Shown here in pieces: positions 8,741 through 16,722 of a stretch of 34,494 bases of DNA. Each line of letters opens with the position of its first letter. Positions within the stretch are counted from its first letter, which is position 1. The stretch spans positions 25,870 to 60,363 of the forward strand of contig NZ_JAQTZC010000001.1 of NCBI RefSeq assembly GCF_028687955.1, in the 5' to 3' direction. The translations under genes were made by a program, and so were the position numbers. This DNA is from Acidocella sp. GTDB lineage: Bacteria; Pseudomonadota; Alphaproteobacteria; Acetobacterales; Acetobacteraceae. The notes beneath the pieces were generated by a model that saw only the letters and a list, made by a program, of their open reading frames with translations, was not told where the DNA came from and did no database searches.

Positions 8741-9396
8741 GCAAGAAATCCGAACAGATCACTCAGGTTTTGCAAAATGGCGCGGGCGCCGGCGGCAAGC
8801 AGGGGCGCGCCATCGCCATGCGGGGCGAAACCGTAGCACGCCATGCCGGCGGCAACCGCGCCGGTGACGCCAAGCACGCTGTCTTCCAGCACCAGGCAAT
8901 TTCGTGGCTGGGTTTGTGACCCGGCGGCCGCGGCGAGAAACAGATCCGGCGCGGGTTTGGCGCGCCCGCCCTTGGCGATGACACCAGCGGCCGAATAGGC
9001 GCGGCCAGCGGTGAGATGGGCAATACCGGTGTAGGAGAATTTAACGTCCAGCTCTTCATCCGATGAATTGGAGGCGATGCACCAGGGGATGCCAAGCGTA
9101 TTCACGCGCTCCAGCATTTCCCGCGCGCCAGGAATGAGTTTTGATTCCGTGCCAAGCGCTGTCACGAGTTTTTGCGCAAGACCGGCGCGCCAGGTGGCCG
9201 GGAGGATGCGGCCGAGGCGCGCCTCGATGACCGGCTGCATATCGGTAATTGACATGCCAAGAAAACGATCCTGCACCTGTTGCGCGGTGATCTCCCAGCC
9301 AAGATCGCAAAGCTCACGCGCGCAGACGGTGGAAGCGACGCCTTCACTGTCGATCAGCACGCCATCGCAATCAAAAATAATCAATTCAGGCCGCAT
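8737..9396 (-). CDS. HAD-superfamily phosphatase (phosphoglycolate phosphatase/beta-phosphoglucomutase-like)
   Basis: 219 residues from ATG 9396; the frame continues upstream inside hemH, but motif I starts at residue 8, so this start fits. HAD motifs are complete: DCDGVL (nucleophile Asp9, acid Asp11), motif II IASNS (Ser109), motif III Lys147 in RAKPAPD and motif IV LEDSVLG (Glu171, Asp172). A helical cap sits between motifs I and II. This class dephosphorylates small sugar phosphates or nucleotides; the substrate cannot be told. It overlaps hemH by 11 bases upstream and hemJ by 4 bases downstream, so it is co-translated within the haem operon. Confidence 0.88.
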   Translation of the reverse strand: MRPELIIFDCDGVLIDSEGVASTVCARELCDLGWEITAQQVQDRFLGMSITDMQPVIEARLGRILPATWRAGLAQKLVTALGTESKLIPGAREMLERVNTLGIPWCIASNSSDEELDVKFSYTGIAHLTAGRAYSAAGVIAKGGRAKPAPDLFLAAAAGSQTQPRNCLVLEDSVLGVTGAVAAGMACYGFAPHGDGAPLLAAGARAILQNLSDLFGFLA

Positions 9397-10429
9397 ATTT
9401 TGTCCATGGGCAGTTTTTATGTGTGGCGGCGCAGGCGCGGCCGCCCTGATGCGAGCAAAGCCCGTTGCCATGCGCCAGCGCACGGCGGGCAAGGCCTGCC
9501 AGCGCGGCGATGAACGCGGGGTCGCTATTGGGCACGGGGGCGCGGAAATAACCGGGGACGCCGCAATGGGCGGCAAGCTCGCGGTTTTCGATATCAAGCT
9601 CCACCAGCGTCTCGATATGGTCTGAGACGAAGGCGATGGGGATGACCAGTACGGCGGTTTTATCCGCCCCGGCCTGTTCTATGGCTTCAATGGTGCTGGG
9701 CGAGATCCATTTTTGCGGGGTCGCACGCGATTGATAGCAGACCAGATGTTCGACTTGCCTGTCCTTGAGCCGGGCCATGACAGAAGCGACGGAGGCTTCA
9801 ATCTGGGATTGATACGGATCACCCCGCGCGATGATGGATTCAGGCAGGCCATGCGCCGAGAACAACAGGCGCAGCCGCGCGCCGGGGGGCAGGCCGGCCT
9901 TGGCCTGGGCGCTGGCGGCATCCACCAATGCGGCGATGGCATCGGCATAGGCCGGATCGTCAAAATAGCAGCAAAGCGTGGTGGTGGGCTTGATCAGCCC
10001 GGCCTGCGCCGCCGCCTCGTGCCAATTGTTGAGCGAAGAGCCGGTGGTGGTGGTGGAAAACTGCGGATAGAGCGGCAGGAGGAGAATGCGATCAGGGTTA
10101 TAGGCTTTCACCGCGCGCGCGGCCTCCAGCGCGAAGGGGTGCCAGTAGCGCATCGCGATAAAGGTTTTGGTATCGCCCCCCATGGCGCTCTCCAACGCGG
10201 TAGCCTGCGCCTGGGTCGCGGCCAGCAAGGGGGATTTTCCGCCCATGAGCGCGTAGTTTTTCTCCGCCGCCCTGGCTGAGGACCGCGCGATGAGCCGGGC
10301 CAGCCAGAAACGGATGAAAATCGGCGCGCGGATGATGGCCTTGTCGGAAAACAGATTGACGCGGAATTTTTTTATCGCCGCCAGGCTGTCGGGTCCGCCA
10401 AGGTTGAACAGGACGATGGCGGTTTTCAT
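9386..10429 (-). CDS. hemH: Ferrochelatase
   Basis: 347 residues from ATG 10429, which gives the classic N-terminus KTAIVLFNLGGPDS. It inserts Fe(II) into protoporphyrin IX, the last haem step, at the inner face of the membrane. Visible are MRYWHPF, LLPLYPQFSTTTTGS, the active-site histidine in LFSAHGLPESII, the CYQSR segment and the FVSDHIETLVELD motif that carries the metal-pathway acidic residues. The C-terminus has several cysteines (residues CSHQGGRACAATHKNC), which might bind an Fe-S cluster as in some ferrochelatases; this is speculative. It overlaps hemE by 4 bases (ATGA). Confidence 0.96.
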   Translation of the reverse strand: MKTAIVLFNLGGPDSLAAIKKFRVNLFSDKAIIRAPIFIRFWLARLIARSSARAAEKNYALMGGKSPLLAATQAQATALESAMGGDTKTFIAMRYWHPFALEAARAVKAYNPDRILLLPLYPQFSTTTTGSSLNNWHEAAAQAGLIKPTTTLCCYFDDPAYADAIAALVDAASAQAKAGLPPGARLRLLFSAHGLPESIIARGDPYQSQIEASVASVMARLKDRQVEHLVCYQSRATPQKWISPSTIEAIEQAGADKTAVLVIPIAFVSDHIETLVELDIENRELAAHCGVPGYFRAPVPNSDPAFIAALAGLARRALAHGNGLCSHQGGRACAATHKNCPWTKYAA

Positions 10430-11448
10430 GCAGGCATCGCGTTGTTGCGGATCAGTTCCATCAACCGCGCGATATTTTCCGGCGGCACATCCGGGGTGAT
10501 GCCATGGCCGAGATTGAAGACATGAGGAGTGCCGCGGAAGGCTTGCAGCAGCCGCGCAACCCCGGTTTCCAGCGCCGCGCCGCCGGATTTGAGCAGCAGC
10601 GGGTCCAGATTGCCCTGAAACACCGTGCCGGGCGGACAGGCGGCAATGGCGGCGGCGGGGTCTGTCACCGTGTCCAGGCTGACCGCGTCCACCCCTGTTT
10701 CGCGCACATATTCGCCCAGCAGCAGGCCGCACAGTCGGGGAAAGCCGATGATTTTAAGGCCAGGATTGGCGGATTTGAGTGCCGAGACGATGCGCCGGTT
10801 CGGTTCGATGACAAATTGGCGGAATTGCGAGGCGGGGAAAATACCGGCCCAGCTCTCAAACAGCATGACGCAGTTGGCTCCGGCGGTAATTTGGCCTTGC
10901 AGGTAGGTGATGGTGGCTTCCACCAGAATATCCAGCACCGATTGCACTAAAGCGGAGTTTTCATACGCCAATGCGCGGGTACGCGGAAAATCGCCGCCGC
11001 CTTTGCCATCCAGCATATAGCACGCCACGGTCGCGGGGCCGCCGGCAAAGCCGATCAGCGCGGTTTGTGGTGGCAGGGCTGCACGGACACGCCGAACGGT
11101 CTCCAGCACCGGCGCATAGACGCCTGGGGCGGCGGCAATGTTCAGCCCGGCGGAATTTTGCAGCGGCGGCAGGAGCGGGCCCTCGCCTTCGGCAAAACGC
11201 AGACCCTGCCCTAGAGCCATGGGGAGGATGAGAATGTCGGAAAAGAGGATCGCGGCGTCAAACCCATAGCGGCGGATGGGTTGCAGGGTGACTTCAGCGG
11301 CGAGTTCCGGGTTCAGGCAGAGCGAGATGAAATCTCCCGCCTGGCCGCGCACGGCGCGGTATTCAGACAGGTATCGTCCGGCCTGACGCATCAGCCACAC
11401 CGGCGGCGGCGAGATCGCCTCGCCGTTCAATACACGCATTAATTTCAT
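10426..11448 (-). CDS. hemE: Uroporphyrinogen decarboxylase
   Basis: 340 residues, normal length. It decarboxylates the four acetate groups of uroporphyrinogen III to give coproporphyrinogen III in the cytoplasm. The family signature PVWLMRQAGRYLSEYR is at residues 16-31 (binding Arg21 and Arg25), with the catalytic Asp in ILFSDIL and the C-terminal FNLGHGI histidine. A GGGAG ribosome site precedes the ATG. It is the first gene of the operon hemE-hemH-HAD-hemJ, which carries three of the late haem steps but not coproporphyrinogen oxidase. Its promoter must lie in the adjacent origin region, so haem synthesis and initiation may share regulatory DNA, as in Caulobacter. Confidence 0.97.
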   Translation of the reverse strand: MKLMRVLNGEAISPPPVWLMRQAGRYLSEYRAVRGQAGDFISLCLNPELAAEVTLQPIRRYGFDAAILFSDILILPMALGQGLRFAEGEGPLLPPLQNSAGLNIAAAPGVYAPVLETVRRVRAALPPQTALIGFAGGPATVACYMLDGKGGGDFPRTRALAYENSALVQSVLDILVEATITYLQGQITAGANCVMLFESWAGIFPASQFRQFVIEPNRRIVSALKSANPGLKIIGFPRLCGLLLGEYVRETGVDAVSLDTVTDPAAAIAACPPGTVFQGNLDPLLLKSGGAALETGVARLLQAFRGTPHVFNLGHGITPDVPPENIARLMELIRNNAMPA

Positions 11449-11578
11449 AACTCCCGCTTAGAGCAAGATGGCGGGTTCTAAAACCCATCCCGGAGAAAAA
11501 TCGGGAATGGCTGTGAAAGTGGGAAAACCACCCTCTTTATCTCTTTTAAGTTAAACGAAGGAGGGGGCAGTGGTACCC

Positions 11579-11587
11579 TGTGGATAG
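11579..11587 (-). promoter_or_regulatory. DnaA box, one mismatch
   Basis: The plus strand reads TGTGGATAG, i.e. CTATCCACA on the minus strand, one base from consensus. It faces the perfect box 36 bases away in the opposite direction. Confidence 0.65.
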
Positions 11588-11623
11588 TGGGGGTTAAGGC
11601 AAGCACGGATAAAGTCCACAAGG

Positions 11624-11632
11624 TTATCCACA
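11624..11632 (+). promoter_or_regulatory. DnaA box, perfect consensus
   Basis: TTATCCACA exactly matches the high-affinity DnaA binding consensus, in the middle of the putative origin. Confidence 0.8.
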
Positions 11633-11801
11633 GCAAGATACAAGCTTTAACCTGTTGATTCTAACGTATCGGGCTAGTTTTCCCACAAGTGAGGAGGGAA
11701 CCCCCTGTTAAGCATCCCCAGTTTACTGTTTCGTAACTTTATCCCCGGTCGCCGGAAAATTCTTCGCGCATGGGAAAACAATCCACGCTATCAACAGCGG
11801 C

Positions 11802-12668
11802 ATGGAAAGTTATAAACACAATATACACCTGATATCCGATGCGACCGGTGACACATTAAGTGCGCTGGCAAGGGCAGCCGTAGCCCAGTTTGATGAAAGC
11901 CAGGTTAATTACCATCGCTGGTCATTGATTCGTTCACGATTGCAGTTGCATCGCGTGCTGGAGGGGGTTCACGCCGAACCGGGGCTGGTATTGTGTTCCT
12001 TGCTGGATACCGCGCTGCGCGAGGAGCTGGATGCGGCCTGTGCGCGGCTGGGTGTGCCGCTGTTGCATGTGCTGGACCCGCTGCTGGAGTTGTTGCAGGG
12101 GCAGTTCGGCGCGCCGGCGAAGCATAAGCCTGGGCGCCAGTATGTGCTGGATGCGGATTATTTCCGCCGCATCGACGCGATGCATTACGTGATTTCGCAT
12201 GATGACGGGCAGGCGCACCGGGGCATGGCGGAGGCGGATGTCGTGCTTGTGGGGGTGTCGCGCTCATCCAAGACACCAACATGCTTCTACCTTGCCAACA
12301 GAGGCATCAAGGCCGCCAATATTCCACTGGTGCCGGGAATTGAGCCGCCGGAATTGCTGAAAGACCCAAACTGCCCGGTGATTGGCCTGACCATCGATCC
12401 GAAATCGCTGATCGGTATTCGCCGCCATCGCCTGCGCCTGCTCGGCGCGGGGGCGCAGCCGGGCTTTGCCCAGAAGAATAATGGTGAATATGTGGATTTT
12501 GAAGCGGTGGAAAAGGAGCTGCTATGGGCCAAACGGCTGTGCAACGCGCGGGGCTGGCCCACCATCGACGTAACGCACCGCTCCATCGAGGAAACGGCGG
12601 CCACGGTGCTTAAGCTCATGGATGCCTGGCACGCCAAGCATGACAAGTTGGCGGAAAAGGACAAATAG
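11802..12668 (+). CDS. ppsR: PEP synthase / pyruvate phosphate dikinase regulatory protein (DUF299)
   Basis: 288 residues. This family is a bifunctional kinase/pyrophosphorylase that switches PEP synthase or pyruvate phosphate dikinase off and on by threonine phosphorylation, linking glycolysis and gluconeogenesis. Evidence is the N-terminal [11 protein letters not shown], the P-loop-like [10 protein letters not shown] near residue 150, [16 protein letters not shown], the LTIDPKSL segment and the C-terminal [13 protein letters not shown], all family hallmarks. ATG 11802 places the first strand correctly. It corresponds to Rickettsia RP001, the right-hand marker gene of the alphaproteobacterial origin. 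An inverted repeat starts at its stop codon. Confidence 0.93.
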   Translation: MESYKHNIHLISDATGDTLSALARAAVAQFDESQVNYHRWSLIRSRLQLHRVLEGVHAEPGLVLCSLLDTALREELDAACARLGVPLLHVLDPLLELLQGQFGAPAKHKPGRQYVLDADYFRRIDAMHYVISHDDGQAHRGMAEADVVLVGVSRSSKTPTCFYLANRGIKAANIPLVPGIEPPELLKDPNCPVIGLTIDPKSLIGIRRHRLRLLGAGAQPGFAQKNNGEYVDFEAVEKELLWAKRLCNARGWPTIDVTHRSIEETAATVLKLMDAWHAKHDKLAEKDK

Positions 12669-12736
12669 AGGGCGATTCAAACATTAAATTCGTTCACAAG
12701 CGAGCGTATCTAATGTCATCGCCCTCTGCTTTTTGG
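12667..12736 (+). terminator. Long inverted repeat / probable terminator overlapping the ppsR stop
   Basis: AGAGGGCGAT (12667-12676) pairs perfectly with ATCGCCCTCT (12718-12727). Inside it ACATTA (12681-12686) pairs with TAATGT (12711-12716). GCTTTTTGG follows directly. The outer stem overlaps the last two bases of the ppsR TAG stop codon. The loop of 24 bases is long for a simple terminator, so a processed 3'-end RNA is also possible. Confidence 0.6.
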
Positions 12737-12741
12737 ATTTA

Positions 12742-12866
12742 ATACCAGTCAGCCTTAAGGCTGACTGGTATGCGCGCGGGGCTGGTGGGGCGGCCGCGCG
12801 CAAACTCAAGAGCTTATACCTGCCCGCCACTAAACCCAGAGAGTCAAGCTCTTGGCGGGCTGGTAT
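12742..12866 (+). repeat. 125-bp palindromic repeat element, copy 1
   Basis: First of five copies of a 125-bp element that begins ATACCAGTCAGCC and ends GGCGGGCTGGTAT. It sits between convergent ppsR and ilvE and ends 3 bases before the ilvE stop codon. Parts in order: a perfect 30-bp palindrome (12742-12771), a GC-rich hairpin GCGCGCGG/CCGCGCGC, and a right hairpin with 14-base arms. Relative to the consensus this copy has an A-to-C change in CAAAATCAAG and two changes near the right arm (ACCTGCCC, CACTAAAC). The frame through it is open but is not taken as coding. Confidence 0.92.
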
Positions 12867-12869
12867 AAC

Positions 12870-13769
12870 TTAGGCGGCGCGCTTGGCGACTTCCTCTGGC
12901 GCCATGAGAACCAGGGCTTCGTAGTCGTGCAGCAGGGTTTCAGTGATTTGGCCGGGGGTGAAGTGGTGATCGTCGATCTGACGGACCGCGGTGACCTCGG
13001 CGGCGGTTCCGGCGAGGAAAACCTCCTGCGCCAAGGTGAGGTCCTCTGGGGGAATGTGGCGCTCGATGATCTCAATGCCACGGGCCTTGGCCAGCGCGAT
13101 GACCGTGCGGCGGGTAATGCCGTCAAGGAAGCAGTCAGGGACCGGGGTGTGGAGCTTGCCGTCAATGGCCATGAACATGTTGGCCCCGGTGGATTCACCC
13201 AGAAAACCGTCCCAGGTGAGCATCAGCGAGTCGGTGAAGCCGGCGGCCTCGGCCGTGTGTTTGGAGAGCGTGCCGATCATGTACAGCCCGGCCGCCTTTG
13301 AGGCGGTGGGCGCGGTTTGCGGGTGCGGCCGGCGCCAATGGGCGGTTTGCAGGGTCACACCCTTGAGACGGTCAGCGCCCAAGAAATTGGGCCAGTTCCA
13401 GCAGGCGATGGCGAGGTGGATTTTGGTTTGCTGGGCGGAGACGGCGATCTGCTCCGTGCCGCGCCAGGCGATGGGGCGGATGTAGGCATCGGTCAGATTG
13501 TTGGCGGCCATGACTTCGTAGCACGCTTTGTTGATCTCATCGGCGGTGAAGGGAATATCAAACCCCAGGATTTTGCCGGAGTTGATCAGCCGCTCGGTAT
13601 GCGCCTGGAGCTTGAAGATGTTGCCGGCATAGGCGCGCTCGCCCTCGAACACGGCGGAGGCGTAGTGCAGCCCGTGGCTGAGCACATGAATCTTCGCGTC
13701 GCGCCAGGGGATCAGCTTGCCTTCCCACCAGATGAATCCATCACGATCGTCAAAAGGGATAAGCGGCAT
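12870..13769 (-). CDS. ilvE: Branched-chain amino-acid aminotransferase
   Basis: 299 residues, fold-type IV PLP enzyme for the last step of leucine, isoleucine and valine synthesis (and first step of breakdown). Diagnostic segments are LSHGLHYASAVFEGERAY near residues 30-47, YIRPIAWRG, the catalytic Lys158 in TASKAAGLYM, the DGFLGESTGANMF stretch and GTAAEVTAVRQID that binds the PLP phosphate. It diverges from the MarR gene across a 210-base region and converges with ppsR. Its stop codon abuts repeat copy 1, so the repeat forms its 3' flank. An ilvE gene beside a MarR-OmpR-EnvZ set is, to my knowledge, common in alphaproteobacteria. Confidence 0.95.
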   Translation of the reverse strand: MPLIPFDDRDGFIWWEGKLIPWRDAKIHVLSHGLHYASAVFEGERAYAGNIFKLQAHTERLINSGKILGFDIPFTADEINKACYEVMAANNLTDAYIRPIAWRGTEQIAVSAQQTKIHLAIACWNWPNFLGADRLKGVTLQTAHWRRPHPQTAPTASKAAGLYMIGTLSKHTAEAAGFTDSLMLTWDGFLGESTGANMFMAIDGKLHTPVPDCFLDGITRRTVIALAKARGIEIIERHIPPEDLTLAQEVFLAGTAAEVTAVRQIDDHHFTPGQITETLLHDYEALVLMAPEEVAKRAA

Positions 13770-13944
13770 GGTTAAAAAAACTCCGGTAAGGCTGGTGGCG
13801 AACAGGCGGCGGGTTAGTGGCTTCGAGCCGGTGATTGAGCGTATAATTTTAAGTTGACGCCAGGGGGCATCATCCTAAAACAATCATACGCCGTGATATT
13901 ATGGCGGAAACCCCTTGTAGATAAGTAAGCAATACTGTCATAAT

Positions 13945-13959
13945 AGGTTCTGGAAACCT
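13945..13959. promoter_or_regulatory. Inverted repeat upstream of the MarR gene, candidate operator
   Basis: AGGTT-CTGGA-AACCT ends 21 bases before the marR-type start, in the 210-base divergent region with ilvE. MarR proteins often repress their own promoter through such sites. No convincing -35/-10 pair could be fixed here, so this is a suggestion only. Confidence 0.3.
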
Positions 13960-13979
13960 CGTAGGATTGCGAATCTGCC

Positions 13980-14546
13980 ATGCAAGACACTCCAACTCAA
14001 GGTCTCAATCGTTTGAAGCGCGATCTGCCCCCCGGCTCCACGCACGCGCAGCCAGGCGCGGGGCTGTTATTTCTGCGCGAGGAGGAGTTGCGGGTTGCGC
14101 AGGACATGATGTTTTTCGCGATGCGTGACATCGCCGCCGCCTCGCTGGCGATTTTGTCGGAGTTTGGGCTGGGGCAGGCGCATCATCGCACGCTGCACTG
14201 GATCGGCCGCAAGCCGGGGCTGACGGTGGGGGAGTTGCTGGCGTTTCTGGGCATTACCAAGCAGAGCCTGACCCGTGTGCTAGGGCCGTTGATCCGTGAC
14301 GGCTACGTGGCGCAGACGGCGGGCGCACAGGACCGGCGGCAGCGGCTGCTCACCCTCACCGAGAAAGGCCAGGCGCTGGAGCGGCGGCTGTTTGACTGTC
14401 AGCGGGACCGTTTTCTCGCGGCCTACCGGGAGGCGGGCGGGCCGGCAGTGGAAGGATTCCGCCGGGTGCTGCACGGGCTGACCCTGAAGCAGGGGCGCGA
14501 CTACATCGACAGCTTGGACGCCCACCGCAGCCGGGGGGCGCGTTAG
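13980..14546 (+). CDS. MarR-family transcriptional regulator (PetP-like)
   Basis: 188 residues, winged-helix DNA-binding protein. The HTH lies around residues 75-105 (LTVGELLAFLGITKQSLTRVL), followed by the wing with the family's DRRQRLLTLTEKG segment. The N-terminal ~35 residues are unstructured and Pro-rich. It lies 10 bases upstream of an OmpR-type regulator and a histidine kinase. That order recalls petP-petR of Rhodobacter capsulatus, where the MarR-like PetP and the regulator PetR are both needed for cytochrome bc1; transfer of that role to this gene is inference. The ligand is unknown. Confidence 0.9.
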   Translation: MQDTPTQGLNRLKRDLPPGSTHAQPGAGLLFLREEELRVAQDMMFFAMRDIAAASLAILSEFGLGQAHHRTLHWIGRKPGLTVGELLAFLGITKQSLTRVLGPLIRDGYVAQTAGAQDRRQRLLTLTEKGQALERRLFDCQRDRFLAAYREAGGPAVEGFRRVLHGLTLKQGRDYIDSLDAHRSRGAR

Positions 14547-14556
14547 GGCCGGTGCG

Positions 14557-15252
14557 ATGAGCAGTGAAGGGGCGCATATTCTCGTCGTTGACGACGAACC
14601 GCGCCTGCGCGGGCTGTTGAGCCGCTACCTTACTGAGCAGGGGTTCCGCGTGACGATGGCGGATTCCGCCGCGCAGGCGCGCGACAAGCTGAGGTTCATG
14701 GATTTTGACCTGATGGTGCTGGATGTGATGATGCCCGGCGAGAGCGGGCTGGAGTTGACCGGCGGCCTGCGCGGCGAGCGCGCCCCTGATATGCCCATAC
14801 TGCTGCTCACCGCACGCGATGCGCCAGAGGATATTATCGCGGGTTTCGAGGCCGGGGCGGATGATTATCTGGGCAAGCCGTTTGACCCGCGGGTGCTGCT
14901 GGCGCGCATCCGCGCCATGCTGCGCCGGGCGCAGCCGCCGGCATTGCCCGCCGGGCCGTTGCAGTTGGGCGGCAAGGTGTTTGACGCATCGCGCGCCGAG
15001 CTGGTGGGGCCTAACAACCGGGTGCGGCTGACCGGGGCCGAACTTGCGCTGCTGATGGCGCTGGCGGCCCGCCCGCATGAGATCCTCTCACGCGAGGTGC
15101 TGGCGGCGGCCCTGGGGCTGGACGATGTGAACGAGCGCGCGATCGACGTGCAGGTGACGCGCCTGCGCCGCAAGATAGAGCCAGACCCGCGCGAGCCGCG
15201 GTTTCTGCACACCGTGCGCGGCAAGGGTTATACTCTGAAACCAGGGCCATGA
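14557..15252 (+). CDS. OmpR-family response regulator (PetR-like)
   Basis: 231 residues. The receiver domain spans residues ~7-120: acidic pair Asp12/Asp13 in VVDDEPR, phospho-acceptor Asp56 in VLDVMMPG, Thr85 in LLTARD and Lys107 in GKPFDPR. The C-terminal OmpR-type winged helix (~135-230) has LTGAELALL, DVQVTRLRRKIE and the final VRGKGYTL. It overlaps the following kinase gene by 4 bases (ATGA), which shows they form a pair, and follows the MarR gene in the same operon. Targets cannot be read from the window. Confidence 0.94.
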   Translation: MSSEGAHILVVDDEPRLRGLLSRYLTEQGFRVTMADSAAQARDKLRFMDFDLMVLDVMMPGESGLELTGGLRGERAPDMPILLLTARDAPEDIIAGFEAGADDYLGKPFDPRVLLARIRAMLRRAQPPALPAGPLQLGGKVFDASRAELVGPNNRVRLTGAELALLMALAARPHEILSREVLAAALGLDDVNERAIDVQVTRLRRKIEPDPREPRFLHTVRGKGYTLKPGP

Positions 15253-16574
15253 AACTACGCCCCGGCGGATTTTCGGCTGACCGGGTGCTACGCAGGTTTC
15301 TGCCGCGCACGCTTTTAGGCCGCTCGCTGCTGATCGTACTGATCCCGCTGGTGCTGCTGCAGGCGGTGGCGCTGCTGCTGTTTTATGGCAATCACCTCAA
15401 CGAGCTTTCCCGCCGCCTGGCCGGGGGGGTGGCCGGCGAGGTGGGGTTCATGATTGATGAGATCGACCGCGCGCCGGATACCCGGGGGCTCATCATCCAG
15501 GAGACTGACCGGTATTTTCAGTTCAGCACCGTGTTTTTGCGCAACCAGGTGCTGCGGCGCCTGCCGCCGCCGGATGCGCCAGGCCCGGTTGATGACGATC
15601 TTGCCCGCGGGCTGGCGCAGAATCTGCACCGGCCGTTCAATGTCGCCTGGAATACCACGCCGGGGTTCATCCGGATCAATGTGCAGATGGCTGACGGGGT
15701 GCTGAGCATCGATGTGTCGCGCAAGCGGCTCTATATTGGCACGTTTTATCTATTCCTGGTCTGGGTGATCGGCACCGCCGGGCTACTGTTTGGCATCTCG
15801 GCGCTGTTTTTACGCACCCAGGTGCGCGGGATCACCCGCCTCGCGGTGGCGGCGGAGGCCTTTGGCATGGGGCGCGACCCCGGGCCGATCAAGCCCGAGG
15901 GGGCGGTGGAGGTGCGCCGTGCGGCCGCGGCATTCAACCGGATGCAGGAGCGCCTGCGGCGATTCCTGGCGCAGCGGACCACCATGCTGGCCGGGGTGTC
16001 GCATGATCTGCGCACGCCGCTCACCCGGCTGCGGCTCTCTTTGGCGATGCTGCCGGAAGCCGATGCGGGCGAGATGGCGGAGATGACCGGCGACATTGAG
16101 GAGATGGAGCAGCTGATTGCCACTTATCTCAGTTTCGCGCGCGGCGAGGGCAGCGAACAGGCCGTGCCCACCGATGTGACGGGCTTGCTGGAGGATGTGG
16201 CGGCGGCCGCGCGGCGGGCGGGGGCACGGATAGATTGCGATGCCCCCGAGGGGTTGAGCGCGACGCTGCGCCCCGAGGCGATGCGCCGGGTGCTGACCAA
16301 CCTGATTGACAATGCCCGCCGCCATGCCGGGCAGATGTGGCTCGGCGCAGCGATGAGCGGGCGGACACTGCGGATTGTGGTTGAGGATGATGGCCCCGGG
16401 ATTCCAGCCAGTCAGCGTGAGGCCGTGTTCCGCCCGTTCGAGACGGCCTCGGCGGGCGGTACCGGGCTGGGCTTGACGATCGCCCGCGATATCGTCGGCG
16501 CGCATGGCGGGGATATTTTTCTGCTGGACCGCCCAGGCGGTGGCCTGCGCGTGGTGATCGAACTGCCGGCGTGA
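15249..16574 (+). CDS. EnvZ-type membrane sensor histidine kinase
   Basis: 441 residues. Two membrane helices (about 24-47 and 164-188) enclose a periplasmic sensor domain of ~115 residues. A HAMP linker (~190-240) comes next, then the phospho-acceptor His252 in GVSHDLRTPLTRLRL (HisKA), the N box NLIDNARRHA (Asn355), G1 EDDGPGIP and G2 GGTGLGLTIARD of the ATPase domain. It should autophosphorylate and pass phosphate to the regulator encoded just upstream, with which it overlaps by 4 bases. The stimulus is unknown. Repeat copy 2 begins 8 bases after its stop codon. Confidence 0.94.
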   Translation: MKLRPGGFSADRVLRRFLPRTLLGRSLLIVLIPLVLLQAVALLLFYGNHLNELSRRLAGGVAGEVGFMIDEIDRAPDTRGLIIQETDRYFQFSTVFLRNQVLRRLPPPDAPGPVDDDLARGLAQNLHRPFNVAWNTTPGFIRINVQMADGVLSIDVSRKRLYIGTFYLFLVWVIGTAGLLFGISALFLRTQVRGITRLAVAAEAFGMGRDPGPIKPEGAVEVRRAAAAFNRMQERLRRFLAQRTTMLAGVSHDLRTPLTRLRLSLAMLPEADAGEMAEMTGDIEEMEQLIATYLSFARGEGSEQAVPTDVTGLLEDVAAAARRAGARIDCDAPEGLSATLRPEAMRRVLTNLIDNARRHAGQMWLGAAMSGRTLRIVVEDDGPGIPASQREAVFRPFETASAGGTGLGLTIARDIVGAHGGDIFLLDRPGGGLRVVIELPA

Positions 16575-16582
16575 GGCGGTTA

Positions 16583-16707
16583 ATACCAGTCAGCCTTAAG
16601 GCTGACTGGTATGCGCGCGGGGCTGGTGGGGCGGCCGCGCGCAAAATCAAGAGCTTATACCAGCCCGCCACCAAACCCAGAGAGTCAAGCTCCTGGCGGG
16701 CTGGTAT
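16583..16707 (+). repeat. 125-bp palindromic repeat element, copy 2
   Basis: Same element and orientation as copy 1, between convergent kinase and plsC genes. The flanks are symmetric: TTA precedes the first ATACC and TTAA runs out of the last GGTAT, which could be a TTAA-type target duplication or an extended end. Its only private change from consensus is AGCTCTT to AGCTCCT before the right arm. Confidence 0.93.
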
Positions 16708-16722
16708 TAACCCAATCAGGCT

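Larger units (their letters stand above)
11449..11801. other. oriC: Putative chromosomal replication origin (oriC)
   Basis: A 353-bp non-coding region, clearly more AT-rich than its surroundings, between divergent hemE and ppsR. It holds a perfect DnaA box (TTATCCACA, 11624-11632), a one-mismatch box on the other strand (11579-11587) and weaker matches at 11604-11612, 11679-11687 and 11739-11747. An AT-rich stretch at about 11533-11560 contains TTAAGTTAA and could be the unwinding element. One GANTC site (11657-11661) could be a CcrM methylation target. The flanking order PPDK-regulator/hemE/hemH/hemJ equals the RP001-hemE-hemH-RP883 cluster that marks the origin in Caulobacter crescentus and Rickettsia prowazekii. 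Promoters for both flanking genes must also lie here. Confidence 0.85.

Noticed and set aside
11541-11665. CtrA binding sites (TTAA-N7-TTAA) in the origin region
   Set aside because: TTAA half-sites occur (for example TTAAGTTAA at 11546-11554 and TTAACC at 11647-11652), but none has the 7-base spacing of the Caulobacter consensus.
16581-16710. TTAA target-site duplication of the repeat
   Set aside because: Only copy 2 is flanked symmetrically by TTAA. The other copies show different flanks, so a fixed duplication is not supported.
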